Below, piece after piece: positions 14,418 to 24,982 of a DNA stretch of 64,000 nt (the stretch's first letter is position 1; each line of letters opens with the position of its first letter). The stretch is taken from positions 7,630,501 through 7,694,500 of the forward strand of contig NC_084896.1 of NCBI RefSeq assembly GCF_958979055.1. Direction: 5' to 3'. The notes beneath the pieces are model-generated. The model was not told the origin of the DNA and ran no database searches. It was given only the letters and a program-made list of their open reading frames with translations. The translations under genes were made by a program, and so were the position numbers. This DNA comes from Alnus glutinosa (lineage: Eukaryota > Streptophyta > Magnoliopsida > Fagales > Betulaceae).

Positions 14418-14523
14418 GTTTCCAAGGGGTCGTTCAATCAACTGAGAACCACGCTTTATGAGTGGATGTCACTAGTTCGAATCTCACATCTCCCTCTCTT
14501 GTGTGGATATGTCAAAAAAAAAA
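14418..14523 (+). mobile_element. tRNA-derived SINE with 17-bp target-site duplication
   Basis: The 106-bp element begins GTTTCCAAGGGGTCGTTCAA, carries a box A-like segment (GTTCAATCAACTGAG) and a box B-like AGTTCGAATCTC with about tRNA spacing, and ends in an A run. It is flanked by direct repeats ATGTTATGGCAATTATA (14401-14417) and ATGTTATGACAATTATA (14524-14540), which differ at one base. It is short for a plant SINE and may be a truncated member. Confidence 0.8.
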
Positions 14524-14689
14524 ATGTTATGACAATTATAATAATTTTCTCATCTAGCAATAATAATTTTTTTTTTTTTTTTTTAAGGACACTTGATAGC
14601 TTAAGAAAAACCATGATACTGATATAGGTTGTAACGTTGTCACATGATTTCTTTTTACCATTTGTATAGCATTTGGTATTTTTTTTTTT

Positions 14690-14840
14690 ACCTTTTTTTG
14701 AAAACGCATAATTTTAAATGCTAAACTATGATTTTAAAAGACAACATGGGATTTTGTCAAGCATTTTTAAAAATCACGTTTTCAAATTTCACATTTTAAA
14801 ATAGTTATTTTTAAACACACTTTTTGAAATCACAATAGGC
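14690..14840 (+). mobile_element. Truncated Tourist-like MITE (same family as 19003-19317)
   Basis: The segment TTGAAAACGCATAATTTTAA through TTTTTGAAATCACAA matches the second half of the 315-bp MITEs at 19003 and 53654. The first half is missing. Confidence 0.6.
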
Positions 14841-15095
14841 CAAAAAAAAAAAAAAAAAAAAACCCTAACTCATTAAGTTTTTTTCCCATCAAATAGGCAT
14901 TATTAAGTCATATTTGTGAGTGTAAATCGCTGATAACTTAGCACATACTCCAAAATAGCTTAAAGTGAAAACAAGCAGTACCCAGCCACAGGAAAGAAGC
15001 CGAATATATGCGGGTTCGATTCACAATGCATTTTCAGAAATTTTTTTATTTTTTTTTTATTGTACATTTCAAAAATAAAAATAAAAATTTGACTG

Positions 15096-15096
<1 letters not shown>

Positions 15097-15175
<79 letters not shown>
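15097..15175. repeat. (TA)n microsatellite
   Basis: An uninterrupted TA run of 79 bp. Confidence 0.95.
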
Positions 15176-15178
<3 letters not shown>

Positions 15179-16054
15179 CACTACTTTTTTTATTTTTTAT
15201 TTTTAAAAAAAATCCGTCATCAAACGAGCTCAATTCTTAAATAATTAAGTAAAAATACTTCTCCATAAATAATGCAACTGATATTCCAAGATATCTATGT
15301 CTCTGAGAATTACATTTTCATTTTCTAAGGTTTCCAAAGCAAAGTAGCTTGGCATGTTAGGATAAGTGTTTTATATTCTCTCAGAAATAAAGAGTAATAT
15401 GAAATACTAGTATAAAGGCCAATTATCATAGCTCTGCTTCGCTTTGATAACTGGTTCATTGGGCATAATTAAGTTTATGTTGGCATGAAAACAAATAGGT
15501 TGCGGGGGTGCGAGACAACCCTCCTGTGATATGCGGTACAAAGTATTTTAGGATTTTTCAAAATATTTTCATATAATTAAGATTTTCTTATAAGTATTTT
15601 GTGTTGTAACCCTTAATCATATACTGAAATATAATCACACTTATATAAACGTAAATACATTGTCAAATCATGTCAATTTATATTTTAATTTTCTCTTATA
15701 GATTCTATATTATTCATAATTATTGATTATTGTACGCAATATATATCAACAACAAATTCATTCAGTTATTTCTATTTTTGAAGTATGTCAAACCCCATAA
15801 AAGGTTCCCAGGAAACTCTCCTACCATTGGACAAGGATCATTTTCATTTGAAATGAAGAGGATTTTTTCAATTTAATTAAACAGTAAAAGCATAATTATC
15901 TTTTTACATTTTCAAAGAATGTAAAAAGACAATTATACGTACACTTTTACAATAAATAAAGGGGAGTAGATCCAAATTCCCCACCATTTGAAAAGGGTTT
16001 TTTCTTCTTGGGCTTTGCTGCTTAAAACATTCCCCCCACTTCCTCCTCTCCTCA

Positions 16055-16087
<33 letters not shown>

Positions 16088-16465
16088 CATATTTTTACCA
16101 CATCAAATCAAGTAGATCCTTCTTCCTCTTGGAAAACTTGAGCTTGAAGTAAAAAAATAAAACTATAAATCTCTAGAGGTCTTTTCTACAGCTTTTGAGC
16201 ACCGATCACAAAACTTTCTCTCATTTTCTTTCTCTTTCCATGAACTACCCCTACTGTTTCTTGTCTCTCTTGTAAACACACAAAACCCTGAAAAATTTTC
16301 CATCTTCGATCAGGATCTAATATTTAATCCTCGTCGAATTCATTGTTTCCAAACAAACCCAGCTTCTAATTTTTTCACTTTTCCCTACTTTCCAAAGAAA
16401 CTCTCGAGCCCAACTCCCTTAAACCTCTCAAAAACCCAAAAGATTTTTGTAAGCGACACACTCAC
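15176..16465. other. Intergenic and probable 5' leader of the 16466 gene, with (CT)n at 16061-16087
   Basis: No gene is recognised up to the downstream start codon. The pyrimidine-rich block at 16020-16087, including (CT)n, is typical of plant core promoters and 5' leaders. ACAATAAATAAAGG near 15950 could serve as a weak TATA element. Confidence 0.45.
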
Positions 16466-16852
16466 ATGTCTACTCCAATAGACCAACAGCCACCGCCGCT
16501 GGCGGTGACCCAGCAAGCCTACACGGCCCACTCGGGCCGCGGGTCGGTGGGGCCCGTGATCGCCGTACTTGCAGTGATAACCATTCTCGGAGTCATAGCC
16601 GGCATGATCGGCCGGCTTTGCTCCGGTCGCCGCATCATGGGTCATGGACAGTACGACTTCGAGAGCTGGGTCGAGAGGAAGTGCTCGTCGTGCCTCGACG
16701 GCAGAGTCGGCCCTCCGCCGCCGCGTCCGCCGCCGGCAACCGCCTCGGCTGAGCCTGAGATGGTGGAGGTCCAACAAGAGATAAAGGAAGAAGAGGAAGC
16801 TCATGAAAATACACACGGACAAGGGCATGGGCATGGACATGGCGAATCTTGA
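16466..16852 (+). CDS. Small single-pass membrane protein of a plant-specific uncharacterised family, 128 aa
   Basis: This is a single-exon frame with codon use and GC content clearly above the flanks. The N-terminus (1-28) is polar and proline-rich. A hydrophobic helix covers about residues 29-49 (GPVIAVLAVITILGVIAGMI). It is followed by basic RLCSGRR, then a conserved-looking block GQYDFESWVERKCSSCLDGR with a CxxC pair (C73, C76). The tail has a proline run (84-90), an acidic stretch (EEEE near 109) and a terminal Gly-His repeat (HGQGHGHGHG). I recognise the layout as a plant family of unknown function; no enzymatic motif is visible. The His-rich end could bind metal, but that is only inference. 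The ATG at 16466 is the first in frame after an upstream stop. Confidence 0.85.
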   Translation: MSTPIDQQPPPLAVTQQAYTAHSGRGSVGPVIAVLAVITILGVIAGMIGRLCSGRRIMGHGQYDFESWVERKCSSCLDGRVGPPPPRPPPATASAEPEMVEVQQEIKEEEEAHENTHGQGHGHGHGES

Positions 16853-18380
16853 CAAGAGATTATGGTTATTCTCTATCTCTCTCATTGTATGTCAAATGGG
16901 TTCTTTTAATAACTTTAGTTTTATCTCTTTTTTTCTTTTTTTAATTTTAATTTTAATTTTATGGGGCATGCAACATCATAGAATGTTCATTATGATCAAC
17001 CTGAGAACATTATGAGATTGGTGATTTTTTTTTTTTTTTTTATTCATGAATATAAGTGAAAATTTTGGAAGAAGAAAATTAAAGGAACTCAATTTTTTCC
17101 GTACACGTTTTTCTTCTTTTTGCTTTACCATTTCTTGTCAACATACGGAGTAATAAAATACAAATAAAGATTAAAAAATGAAAAAAGAATTTTTATTTTT
17201 ATTTTTATATATTGTTTCTAATTGGGTACGTTAATTATTATAGCATTGATGGCTACTTTGAATATAGGTCTGAAGTTTGATAGGCCTTCAATTTTTGTGT
17301 TTCTGTAATATTACTCGTTATTGTCTGTTATTTATTTCAATGGCCGTGTTCTTTGGATTATCCTCTTGTCTTTTTCTTCTTCAGGAAGACACAATGAACA
17401 ACAATGGGAAAATGTTGTTGCCGAGGCTGTCTGTTTGCTGGGTTTGGTTTTTCGTTTTTCAATGTGCTCACCAGAGAGAAAAATCTGTTAAATCATCGTT
17501 TAAACTTTATATTAAAAACTTAAATCGATAAAAATATATAAATAAATTTAATTATTTAATTTATTTTCTGTAATAGTGAAGAATATGCATGAATGCAATC
17601 GGCTTTAATTGCTTTGACCAAACTCTTTTCCCTTTTATGTTTTGTTTTTTGAAAAGGAAACGTCAATTAACGGCATGGAATAGCTGTACGTGGTCCTTGC
17701 AGAAGAAATAAAACTTTAGAAGTGGCAATGAGGGTACCCATAATTGATGGTCATAATGCCACCCATTAATTTCAGAGATACGCTGCTTCTTGAATTTCGA
17801 TTTGACTCAGTTGATAATGCCACCCATTTTTTTTTTATATTTTTTTATTTTGGTGCCTAAATTAGTTTTTAGGAAAAAATATGCTCAATAATAATCAATT
17901 TGTTTTTTTATACTTAGGATATTGGTCTATTTATAAGTAAAGAGGTGGAGTTAAATTTAACTGTGAGTTGGACTGTTGATCAAATTCTTCAAAAAGAGTC
18001 ACCCGGATTAGGATTACTATTCAAATTAATCATCAGACATGTTTTTAATGAATATAAAAGATTTATTGAAGACCAAAAAGACCACACACAGCCAAATGGC
18101 ACTGCTGTCTGCACAACCAAAGGACGACAAAACAGCAGAAATAACAAAACGTTAAAAAGACAACTGATACGCACATATATATATAGTTCAGTGGCACCAG
18201 TGTCTTTGTAGAATTTTCCACCTCAGAGCCGCTCATCGGATATTTAGCATCCTGGATATTACGTACCAGTGTCTTCATAGCATTTTGTTGGTTTTTAGGT
18301 TGGCTAAATTTGATGGTCAAAATCCTTGATGTAATGTATTTTTCTCAGATATATTTGGCGTGAAGATGGTTAGATTGCCT
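16853..18380. other. 3' flank and intergenic DNA, no gene
   Basis: Several frames of 60-90 codons occur, but they lack domains and have AT-driven composition. No bounded repeat was recognised. Confidence 0.4.
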
Positions 18381-18392
18381 CATCTGCAATGT

Positions 18393-18552
18393 GTACGAAC
18401 GAGGTGCAATTTGAACCTTTACCGAGTAGGTCGTCTGTCGTCTCGTCTGAAGCTGGTACGAACGAGGTGCAACTTGAAGATTTACCGGGAAGCTCGTTTG
18501 CAATCTCGTCGGAAGTTGGTATAAATGAGGGGGCAACTTGAAGACTTACCAT
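18393..18552. repeat. 63-bp tandem repeat, about 2.5 copies, open in several frames
   Basis: Units start at 18393, 18456 and 18519, each beginning GTACGAACGAGG or a variant (third unit GTATAAATGAGG). The 63-bp period equals 21 codons, so frames stay open across units on both strands. In one plus frame the unit reads GTNEVQLEDLPGSSFAISSE. This may be a fragment of a repeat-containing protein gene; no start codon or gene context supports expression. Confidence 0.8.
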
Positions 18553-19002
18553 GCGGACACACCTCTCTAGGAATACGTGTTTTGTTAAGTTAACCTAGGC
18601 GAATGAGCATTCTACATTAAAACAGATTTTGGTTTTATGTCTTGTGCCGAGAGTTTTTGAAGGCTATTTAAGGAGACTTTTTACAAACGATTTTTTAAGG
18701 ATTTTAAGCCTATAATTCAATGTGCTAAGAGATGGTTACTACATTTTAGAGTATCCATGTCTTTTCTCTCTTAGAGTATTTATTGTAAACCACAACTATT
18801 CATCACAAGAAATTGAAGCTTCTCGAAGTTTCGGTAAAGTAGATCAAGTAGAAGAATTGTTAAGAAGATTTGGGAGAACTACTATGGTAATGACTAGCGA
18901 GCAAGCTTGCCATTTGCTTAGTACAAAGGGTGTTTCAATTATAAAGGTTTTTTGAGTATAAACGTGTTGTAATTTCTCATTCTTCTATAGTGGATTGATT
19001 TC
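18553..19002. other. Intergenic; 77-codon frame at 18722-18955 not assignable
   Basis: The frame at 18722-18955 (+) has fairly protein-like composition (SRSFGKVDQVEELLRRFGRT), but I recognise no family. It might belong with the adjacent 63-bp repeat frame as the remains of one coding sequence. Confidence 0.3.
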
Positions 19003-19317
19003 GGGTGCGTTTGGGATTGTGATTTCGTAGACAATAAGTGCGATTTTAAACCAAATTACAGAACATAAATCGTTTGAGAACTGAGTTTTTAAAAATTGCG
19101 ATTTGAAAACGCAGAAAATCTGTTTTTTCAAATTGCAAGTGAGATGGTGCTTTTTTGAAAACGCATAATTTTAAAGGCTAATTTGCGATTTTAAATGCTA
19201 AACTGCGATTTTGCCAAACGCTTAACAGCGTTTTTAAAAAACACTTTTTTCAAATCACATATTTTAAAATTGTGATTTTAAATCGCGCTTTTTGAAATCA
19301 CAAACCCAAACGGACCC
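19003..19317. mobile_element. Tourist-like MITE, 315 bp, TSD TTC
   Basis: The termini GGGTGCGTTTGGGATTGTGA and, at the other end reversed, GGGTCCGTTTGGGTTTGTGA are inverted repeats. TTC flanks both sides (19000-19002 and 19318-19320). A second copy of exactly 315 bp lies inverted at 53654-53968 with TTA on both sides. Three-base TTA-like target duplications are the hallmark of PIF/Harbinger-type MITEs. Confidence 0.85.
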
Positions 19318-19593
19318 TTCATGGGTTTGACTGTCTCGAAGTTATTTTTCTCTTTGAGGTGCTCAAAGGGTCTCCATTTTGTCATCAAATTACTTGTGTT
19401 AATTGTTTTATCACTTTTATTATATTTGCTAAATGTTTTAAGTGGTTGCTTAATTTTAAAATTCCGCATTAGTTTGACATACATCTTTTTAACCCCCCTT
19501 CTAAGTATTGTTTGGAGTCTTAGGTATTATTTTCACATTCTTTTCATCCACGTGTCATGAAAGCATTCTAAAGTTTTGTTCGTCGCACGAGAG

Positions 19594-20630
19594 GTGATTC
19601 TTGCACAAAAGTCATACACAACAATTACACAACTCTATTCACATTAGGCTTGGCAATTTTTTACACGACACGAAAAAAGTGGGTTTGGGTTTGTTATTAT
19701 TGGGTTTGAATCATAATCGAGTCGACCCGATTATAATCGTACGCGGGTTGACCCGCTAACATGATTATAACCCGTTAAAAATAAAAAACAAAAAAACAAA
19801 AACAAAAACTTCAAGAAAGAAATGGAAACGCTGAAATGTGAAATCTGTATTGCTGAAACGAACCCTAGGTCCCTGTCCCTAGCTAGAAACTACTAAAGGC
19901 TTAACCGGTGCCGAAAGGACATCCAGTGCCATTGGAGGCAGCAAAATCGGAACTGGCAAGGGAGGAGAATCGAAGACAGACCCACGACCGCCGGAAGAGC
20001 TTGACTCGCCCTCAGAAGATGATAGACCCACGACCGCCGGAAGAGCTTCCGTTTGATTCAAAACCGAAATCGGCAAGGGAGGAGAACCGAAGACAGACCC
20101 ACGCTTGATTCACGATCGAATGAGCTTGACCCACAACCGCCAGAAGACCCACGACTTGCATCTCTTTTCTTTTCAGTTTTTTGTTCTCACTTTCACGCCT
20201 CCTTCAACGAATCAACCTTCACATAGCCTCACAAATCGTCCTATTTTTAGAGCTTAATCGTGCCGATTTAGGTCAATTTTCATTAGATTTGTTAGCGCTT
20301 GTATTGGTTTTGTTTTGATAAACATTGGGTTCTCTAGTTCTCTGAACAATCGAGGTTTGGTTGAAAGTAAACGTGTTACTTGGGTCGTGTTTGGGTAACA
20401 TGGTTAGCAAGCGGGTCATGTTCGGGTTCCAAAATTTCAACCCGATTAATAATCGGGTCGGGTTCGTATTGGATTCGAGTGTGTAATCGGGTCAGCCAGG
20501 TTGACACGAACCTGACCCAACGACCGGAATTGCCAAGCCTAACTCACATGGGGTGGGATCCATGTGGTAGGTCCCACCCCATGTGAGTAGAGTTGTGTAA
20601 TTGTTGTGTATAATTGTTGTGCAAGAAGCA
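19594..20630. mobile_element. Foldback MITE interrupted by a hAT element
   Basis: The left arm (GTGATTCTTGCAC to ATTCACAT, 19594-19644) is the reverse complement of the right arm (ATGTGAGTAGAGTTGTGTAA to TTGTGCAAGAAGCAT, about 20581-20635). An inner hairpin CTCACATGGGGTGGGA / TCCCACCCCATGTGAG lies at 20543-20586. The arms are separated only because the hAT element at 19645-20541 inserted into the left arm. Confidence 0.75.
19645..20541. mobile_element. Non-autonomous hAT-like element, 897 bp
   Basis: It begins TAGGCTTGGCAATTTTTTAC and ends GGAATTGCCAAGCCTA, giving inverted termini TAGGCTTGGCAATT. It is flanked by ATTCACAT (19637-19644) and ACTCACAT (20542-20549), an 8-bp target duplication with one mismatch, as expected for hAT transposons. 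Subterminal regions are rich in CGGGT/ACCCG motifs. Its interior is homologous, in reverse orientation, to the element at 59399-60250. There is no transposase frame. Confidence 0.85.
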
Positions 20631-20649
20631 TTTTCCTCATCGCATATAG

Positions 20650-21285
20650 TGACCAACTTCACATGAGAATTGTGTAAGAAAATTACACACACGTCCCTAT
20701 GCCACATTTAATAATTGTAACAGTAACGGTTAAATAATTACTGTTGCAGTAATTATTTAATATTTGTATTCAATATGATTATTCCACATTATAGTTATGA
20801 GAAAATGGTTTTTATATTTATGTATTTCTGATTTAATACCTTGATGGGAGGAAGAAAATCAGCTAACCATTAAAGATGAAGGTCCATAACTTACTTATAT
20901 AAAGAGCCATGTGTATTCATTTATTGGCACTGGTAGACATAGATCAGAAGAGCTTCTCTTTAAAATTTTATTTATTCAGAATCTCTGTTGTTGCAGAAAA
21001 ACTTTTTTCGTTTCGCTTGAACAAAGCAATGGCTGGAGGTATTTATAATTATTCTGCTGTTTATTTAAATTATTACCATTTTATTTATATTATGCTAACA
21101 AATTGCTGCTCTTATGGTATAGTTTGGGATTGAGATCGAGTGCAATGTATAGGATATTGCACACTCAAGTTTTCTTTTGTTTCTCTCACTCCTATTCTGA
21201 AAACACAAACCCTCTACGCAACCCTTGTCTAGATCCAAGCTTTGAAGGGAAGAGCCTCTGCTTCCCATACTGCAACCTAAATTAC
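20650..21285. other. Intergenic, no confident gene
   Basis: A TATATAAAG at about 20896 and a frame at 21103-21360 containing NPCLDPSFEGKSLCFPYC look faintly gene-like, but no extension or domain could be established. Confidence 0.3.
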
Positions 21286-21985
21286 AAATTAATTTTTGGG
21301 ATAAATGCAAAATCAATATTTGTAGTTGGCTTAAATTACAAATCACTTCTTGAGGTATAAGAAATAACTCGAATGTCCTCGAAGTAACAATTTAGACCTC
21401 GTAGTCAAATTCCATTAAAACACTTGACGTATTTCGTTAGTGTGACACATCATCACCAATAGAATGATGACATGTGTCACTTTTAATAAAAAAACATATT
21501 AACATATTAAAATATAATATATAAAACCTAGAAATTAAAAACTTAACAATTATTTTAAAAAAAAAAAATTGAAAAAGCAAGGGGTGGCATGCAAGCCACC
21601 CATCATGGGGGTGCCTCGCCCAATCCCGCCCCATCTGGGTGGTTCGCGGGCCACCCCAAGGGTGGGGTTGGCGCGCAAGCCATCCTATAGGAGGCCGGGG
21701 CCACCTCTGGGTGTGGCTCACAAGCGACCCCCTCCCCAAATTTTTTTTTTTTTTTTTAAAAAAAAGATATATATTTTTTATTCCCACAAGGGTAAAATTT
21801 GTTGAATCAGGTTAAATTTGTCACATGACCAGTTTTTCATCCAAGAATATGAAATCTCCTAACGGAGTGTCTACATCATATCAAATTAGTAATTTAGAGG
21901 ACTATATCATTTGAGTTGTCAGTTCATAGTGTTAAATCACAAACGACTATTAGTTCATAGGGATAAATTATATTTAACCTAAATC
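21286..21985. mobile_element. MITE-like repeat with GC-rich palindromic core
   Basis: The core at 21580-21740 repeats GGGTGGC/GCCACCC motifs in both orientations (GCAAGCCACCC, GGGCCACCCCAAGGGTGG). The flanking segment CAAAACACTTGAC-like and GACACATCA/ACATGTGTCAC recurs in a partial relative at 53985-54070. Borders are approximate. Confidence 0.45.
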
Positions 21986-23159
21986 TGTATTATAGGCTAA
22001 TTAAAGAAATTTTTTATTTTTGATTTTTTTAGTGAGGACATGATATAAATGTGAGAACTATTTTTCAATGGTATCACATTTAAAAGGTGTTTTGTTCCTT
22101 TTGTATTTTGAAATATTTGCTAATGATTTTGGAAAAATAGCATTTTTAGTTTTAAAAAGAGCGTTTTTCAATGATGATATGGTAACTCTAAATAATTCAA
22201 AAAAAAAAAACCCTTGAATGAGTCATTGTTAAAAATAAAAAATAAAAAAATCAAGAACAAAGAATTGGTTCCTGCCATATTAATATTGTGAGATAATTAT
22301 AAGATAAAAATAGAGTAGATGCATAGCTAGTTCACTTCCATCGAGTTGTTAGGTATTGAATGCTAACTCTCTCTTGAATATTCCTATTTGAACAGCTGGT
22401 TTCTTTTCTCTAATAAGCAGCAAATATGAGATCAAAATGTGTGAATTCGGGTTAACAATATTTGACATGACCCGTGAACACTACAGAATTTAACACAAAA
22501 TTAGCGAGTTAGAGTTGGAGTGTTTAACCTATTTAATTAAATGGGTCAGGTTAAGATTGAGACATGATTCAAATATGAAATACGACATTTAGGGTTAACA
22601 ATTTTTTATACGACCCTCAAATCAAACATGAAATTAACGAATTAAGGTTTAGGGGTCTCATCCGTTTAATTAAATGAGTCACGTTAGAATTAACCCATAT
22701 AATCTTATTAAACTCCACTTCAAAAAATTAAACACATATCTCAATATGATTCAAACCCGTCCTGAAAACACGAATTACTTCCTCTTATGAAAATGACAAG
22801 TCCTTGAATCACAAAAGCACCACAAAAAGTCTACTAATATTCGGAAACAACTAGATATAAAAAAACAAATAGTACTAATATTTGGTAGTGGGCAAAAGTG
22901 GGCACTGGGCCACTTGAAAATCTGTACCACCTTCTTGAGTTCTTGTCAAGAAAATGAAGAAGAAACATAAAATTCTTGGCCAGATTGAGTAGCTCGCACA
23001 CAAGCCCCCCAATCCGTACGTGGCAAATGGTGGGTTTCTGAAAGTTCCATGTGATATGGGCAGCTTTTGTCTCGGCGACCACCATCATGAAGCACCAACT
23101 ATAGCAAAGGTGGGACTCCCTAGAGCCTCTATGAGACTTTCTATGTACAATTTGCATTG
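21986..23159. other. Intergenic; old ACGAC/GGGTTA-type repeat debris near 22440-22760
   Basis: Two tandem-like blocks (GGGTTAACAATATTTGACAT and GGGTTAACAATTTTTTATAC) with following AATTAAATGGGTCA / AATTAAATGAGTCA segments resemble decayed copies of the hAT-type repeat subterminal regions also visible near 10260 and 11340. No gene. Confidence 0.4.
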
Positions 23160-23725
23160 AGCGTAAAGTATTTTTTGTTTTTTTGATATTTGGTACAACA
23201 AAAATTATGGTTAATGAAAAATATTTTCAGTTTAACCGTAAAAATCTCTTTATTCTTGCATGCATATTTATAGGAATCTACCATAGCAGGGCATTAGATT
23301 TTGTTGGTAGCCCGAATCTACCGCCGAAGGTCCTCGAATTTTGGTATCCGGTCGCCGGAATCCGGTAAAATAGGCTAAAAACTGGCCCGTGCTGGAATCT
23401 AGCATTGGTCCACCGGATCGGGCAACGTCTGACCACCATCGCCAGATTCCGGCGAAATTGACTGGAATCTAGCCATTGCTGCCGAATTCCGGCCTCCATC
23501 GCTAGAATCCGGCAACAGTAGCCAAAATCTGATGAAAGTGGACGAAATTCTGCCGACCAGTGACGAAATCTCGTCAACCATGATTTTTCGCCGTTGGTAT
23601 TTTTTCGTATGAGCCAAACGCCGGAAAATATTTTTAGGAAAATCATTTTTTAAAAAAAAAAAATGACTTCGTTAAAAATATTTTACGACGGAAAACATTT
23701 TACGTCGAAACAAACAGAGCATTAG
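23160..23725. repeat. Probable MITE with degenerate CCGGAATC repeats
   Basis: The central part (23330-23600) repeats variants of GCCGGAATCCGG and TGGAATCTAGC. The outer parts (AAAAATATTTTCAG and AAAATATTTTACGACGGAAA) are partly inverted relative to each other. Borders and target duplication were not resolved. Confidence 0.4.
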
Positions 23726-24785
23726 TTTACTTCCATTGTATTCTCAATCTTCGAGTGGAAAGAGGAGAAATTAGGTTATACCTACCTCAATGCTTACAAA
23801 TTCAAAACATTTCAAAGTTGGCCTCAATATCTATCCCTTTTTATGTTGAAAAATAGACCTCGATACTCAATCATGAGCAGATGTAGTAGTGCTCATCAAT
23901 CTTTGAATTTTTCTGTTTTTAACAAGAGCTGATTCAAGGGCTAATGAACACTAACATATCAACCCAATAAAATAAAAGTACTATAATATATAGCATTATT
24001 CGCAAAAATAATCTAACAAATCAGATTAAGTAATGCTACATACTATATTCCCATTCCACTATCACATGAGTTTAGTAGATGTGTAGCATGTAACATTACT
24101 CAATCAAGTTAACAATCTTCCATAGAGAATTAGATTAAAAAAAAAAAAAAGGAAAGAAAAATATCAATGACTACTTTTGCTTCTCCTTCTAGTCTTCCTT
24201 TCTTTAAAAAAACCAATCCTTTACAAAGTAAAGGGTGCATTCTTTTAGGTTGTCATTGGTCTAGGCATGGCAAGTGGGATATATACTATGAACACATTGT
24301 CGGGTCCAAACACGACCAAATAAAGGGCGGCCTAGTCCTCTTTTTGCACGGTTCAAATAGAATAAAAGGAAAGGCATGAGACAAATTGAGTTGGGAGCAC
24401 TATATATTCGGATTAAGATCCAATCTATTGGCTAAAAACCTAGCCTTTTAAGTTAATTGGAGCATCACAACCGTTGTTCAATAGACAATAAGAATGTTGC
24501 ACAGAAACAAATAAATAAGAGAGCAAAAACAATCCCAATAACATGTCTTTTATGGTGCATTTGTGATCATTCAATCATCCATTTGAATATTCGTGAAGCT
24601 TTAATCAATCTCTAAAAATCATACCTTGTATTATTCCACGATAAAATGAAAACAAATTTAGTATATATCCTAAATTCTTCCTCACATGTGACACAAACCT
24701 ACCCTTAATGAGCAGAACCCTACATGTGAAATACTTAATTCTAAGACTAATATTGCATACTACATTCTCATCCCACCCGAAATAT
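23726..24785. other. Intergenic, no gene
   Basis: AT-rich DNA with a possible decayed MITE at 24030-24110 (GTAATGCTACATACTATATT ... GTGTAGCATGTAACATTACT are inverted). No coding evidence. Confidence 0.4.
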
Positions 24786-24982
24786 GATCCTCTCCATTTC
24801 ATTATCTATTTTATGATCATGATTTAAAGTTGGTACATCTAACGGTGTATATAAGGTCAATTTTGACACGTCTTTTAAAAAATTTAAATAATATGAAATT
24901 ATGTACACCATTAGATACATCAACTTTAAATCATGACCATGAAATAGATACTATTCATTTCATCTGAAAAATGAAGAGGATC
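24786..24982. mobile_element. Foldback MITE, about 197 bp
   Basis: GATCCTCTCCATTT at the left and AAATGAAGAGGATC at the right are inverted. Inner arms GATCATGATTTAAAGTTGGT / ATCAACTTTAAATCATGACC pair over more than 35 bp. Confidence 0.75.

Noticed and set aside
16385-16885. 166-codon minus-strand frame opposite the small membrane-protein gene
   Set aside because: It is the antisense shadow of the GC-rich plus-strand gene, with an Arg-rich and artefactual composition.
21103-21360. Frame with NPCLDPSFEGKSLCFPYC, faintly like the N-terminus of a secreted glycosidase
   Set aside because: No domain continues downstream, no splice-consistent extension was found, and the following DNA is a repeat. 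Similarity is only a loose Cys/Pro pattern.
23278-23646. 122-codon minus-strand frame
   Set aside because: It lies over the degenerate CCGGAATC repeat, so the frame is a by-product of the repeat.
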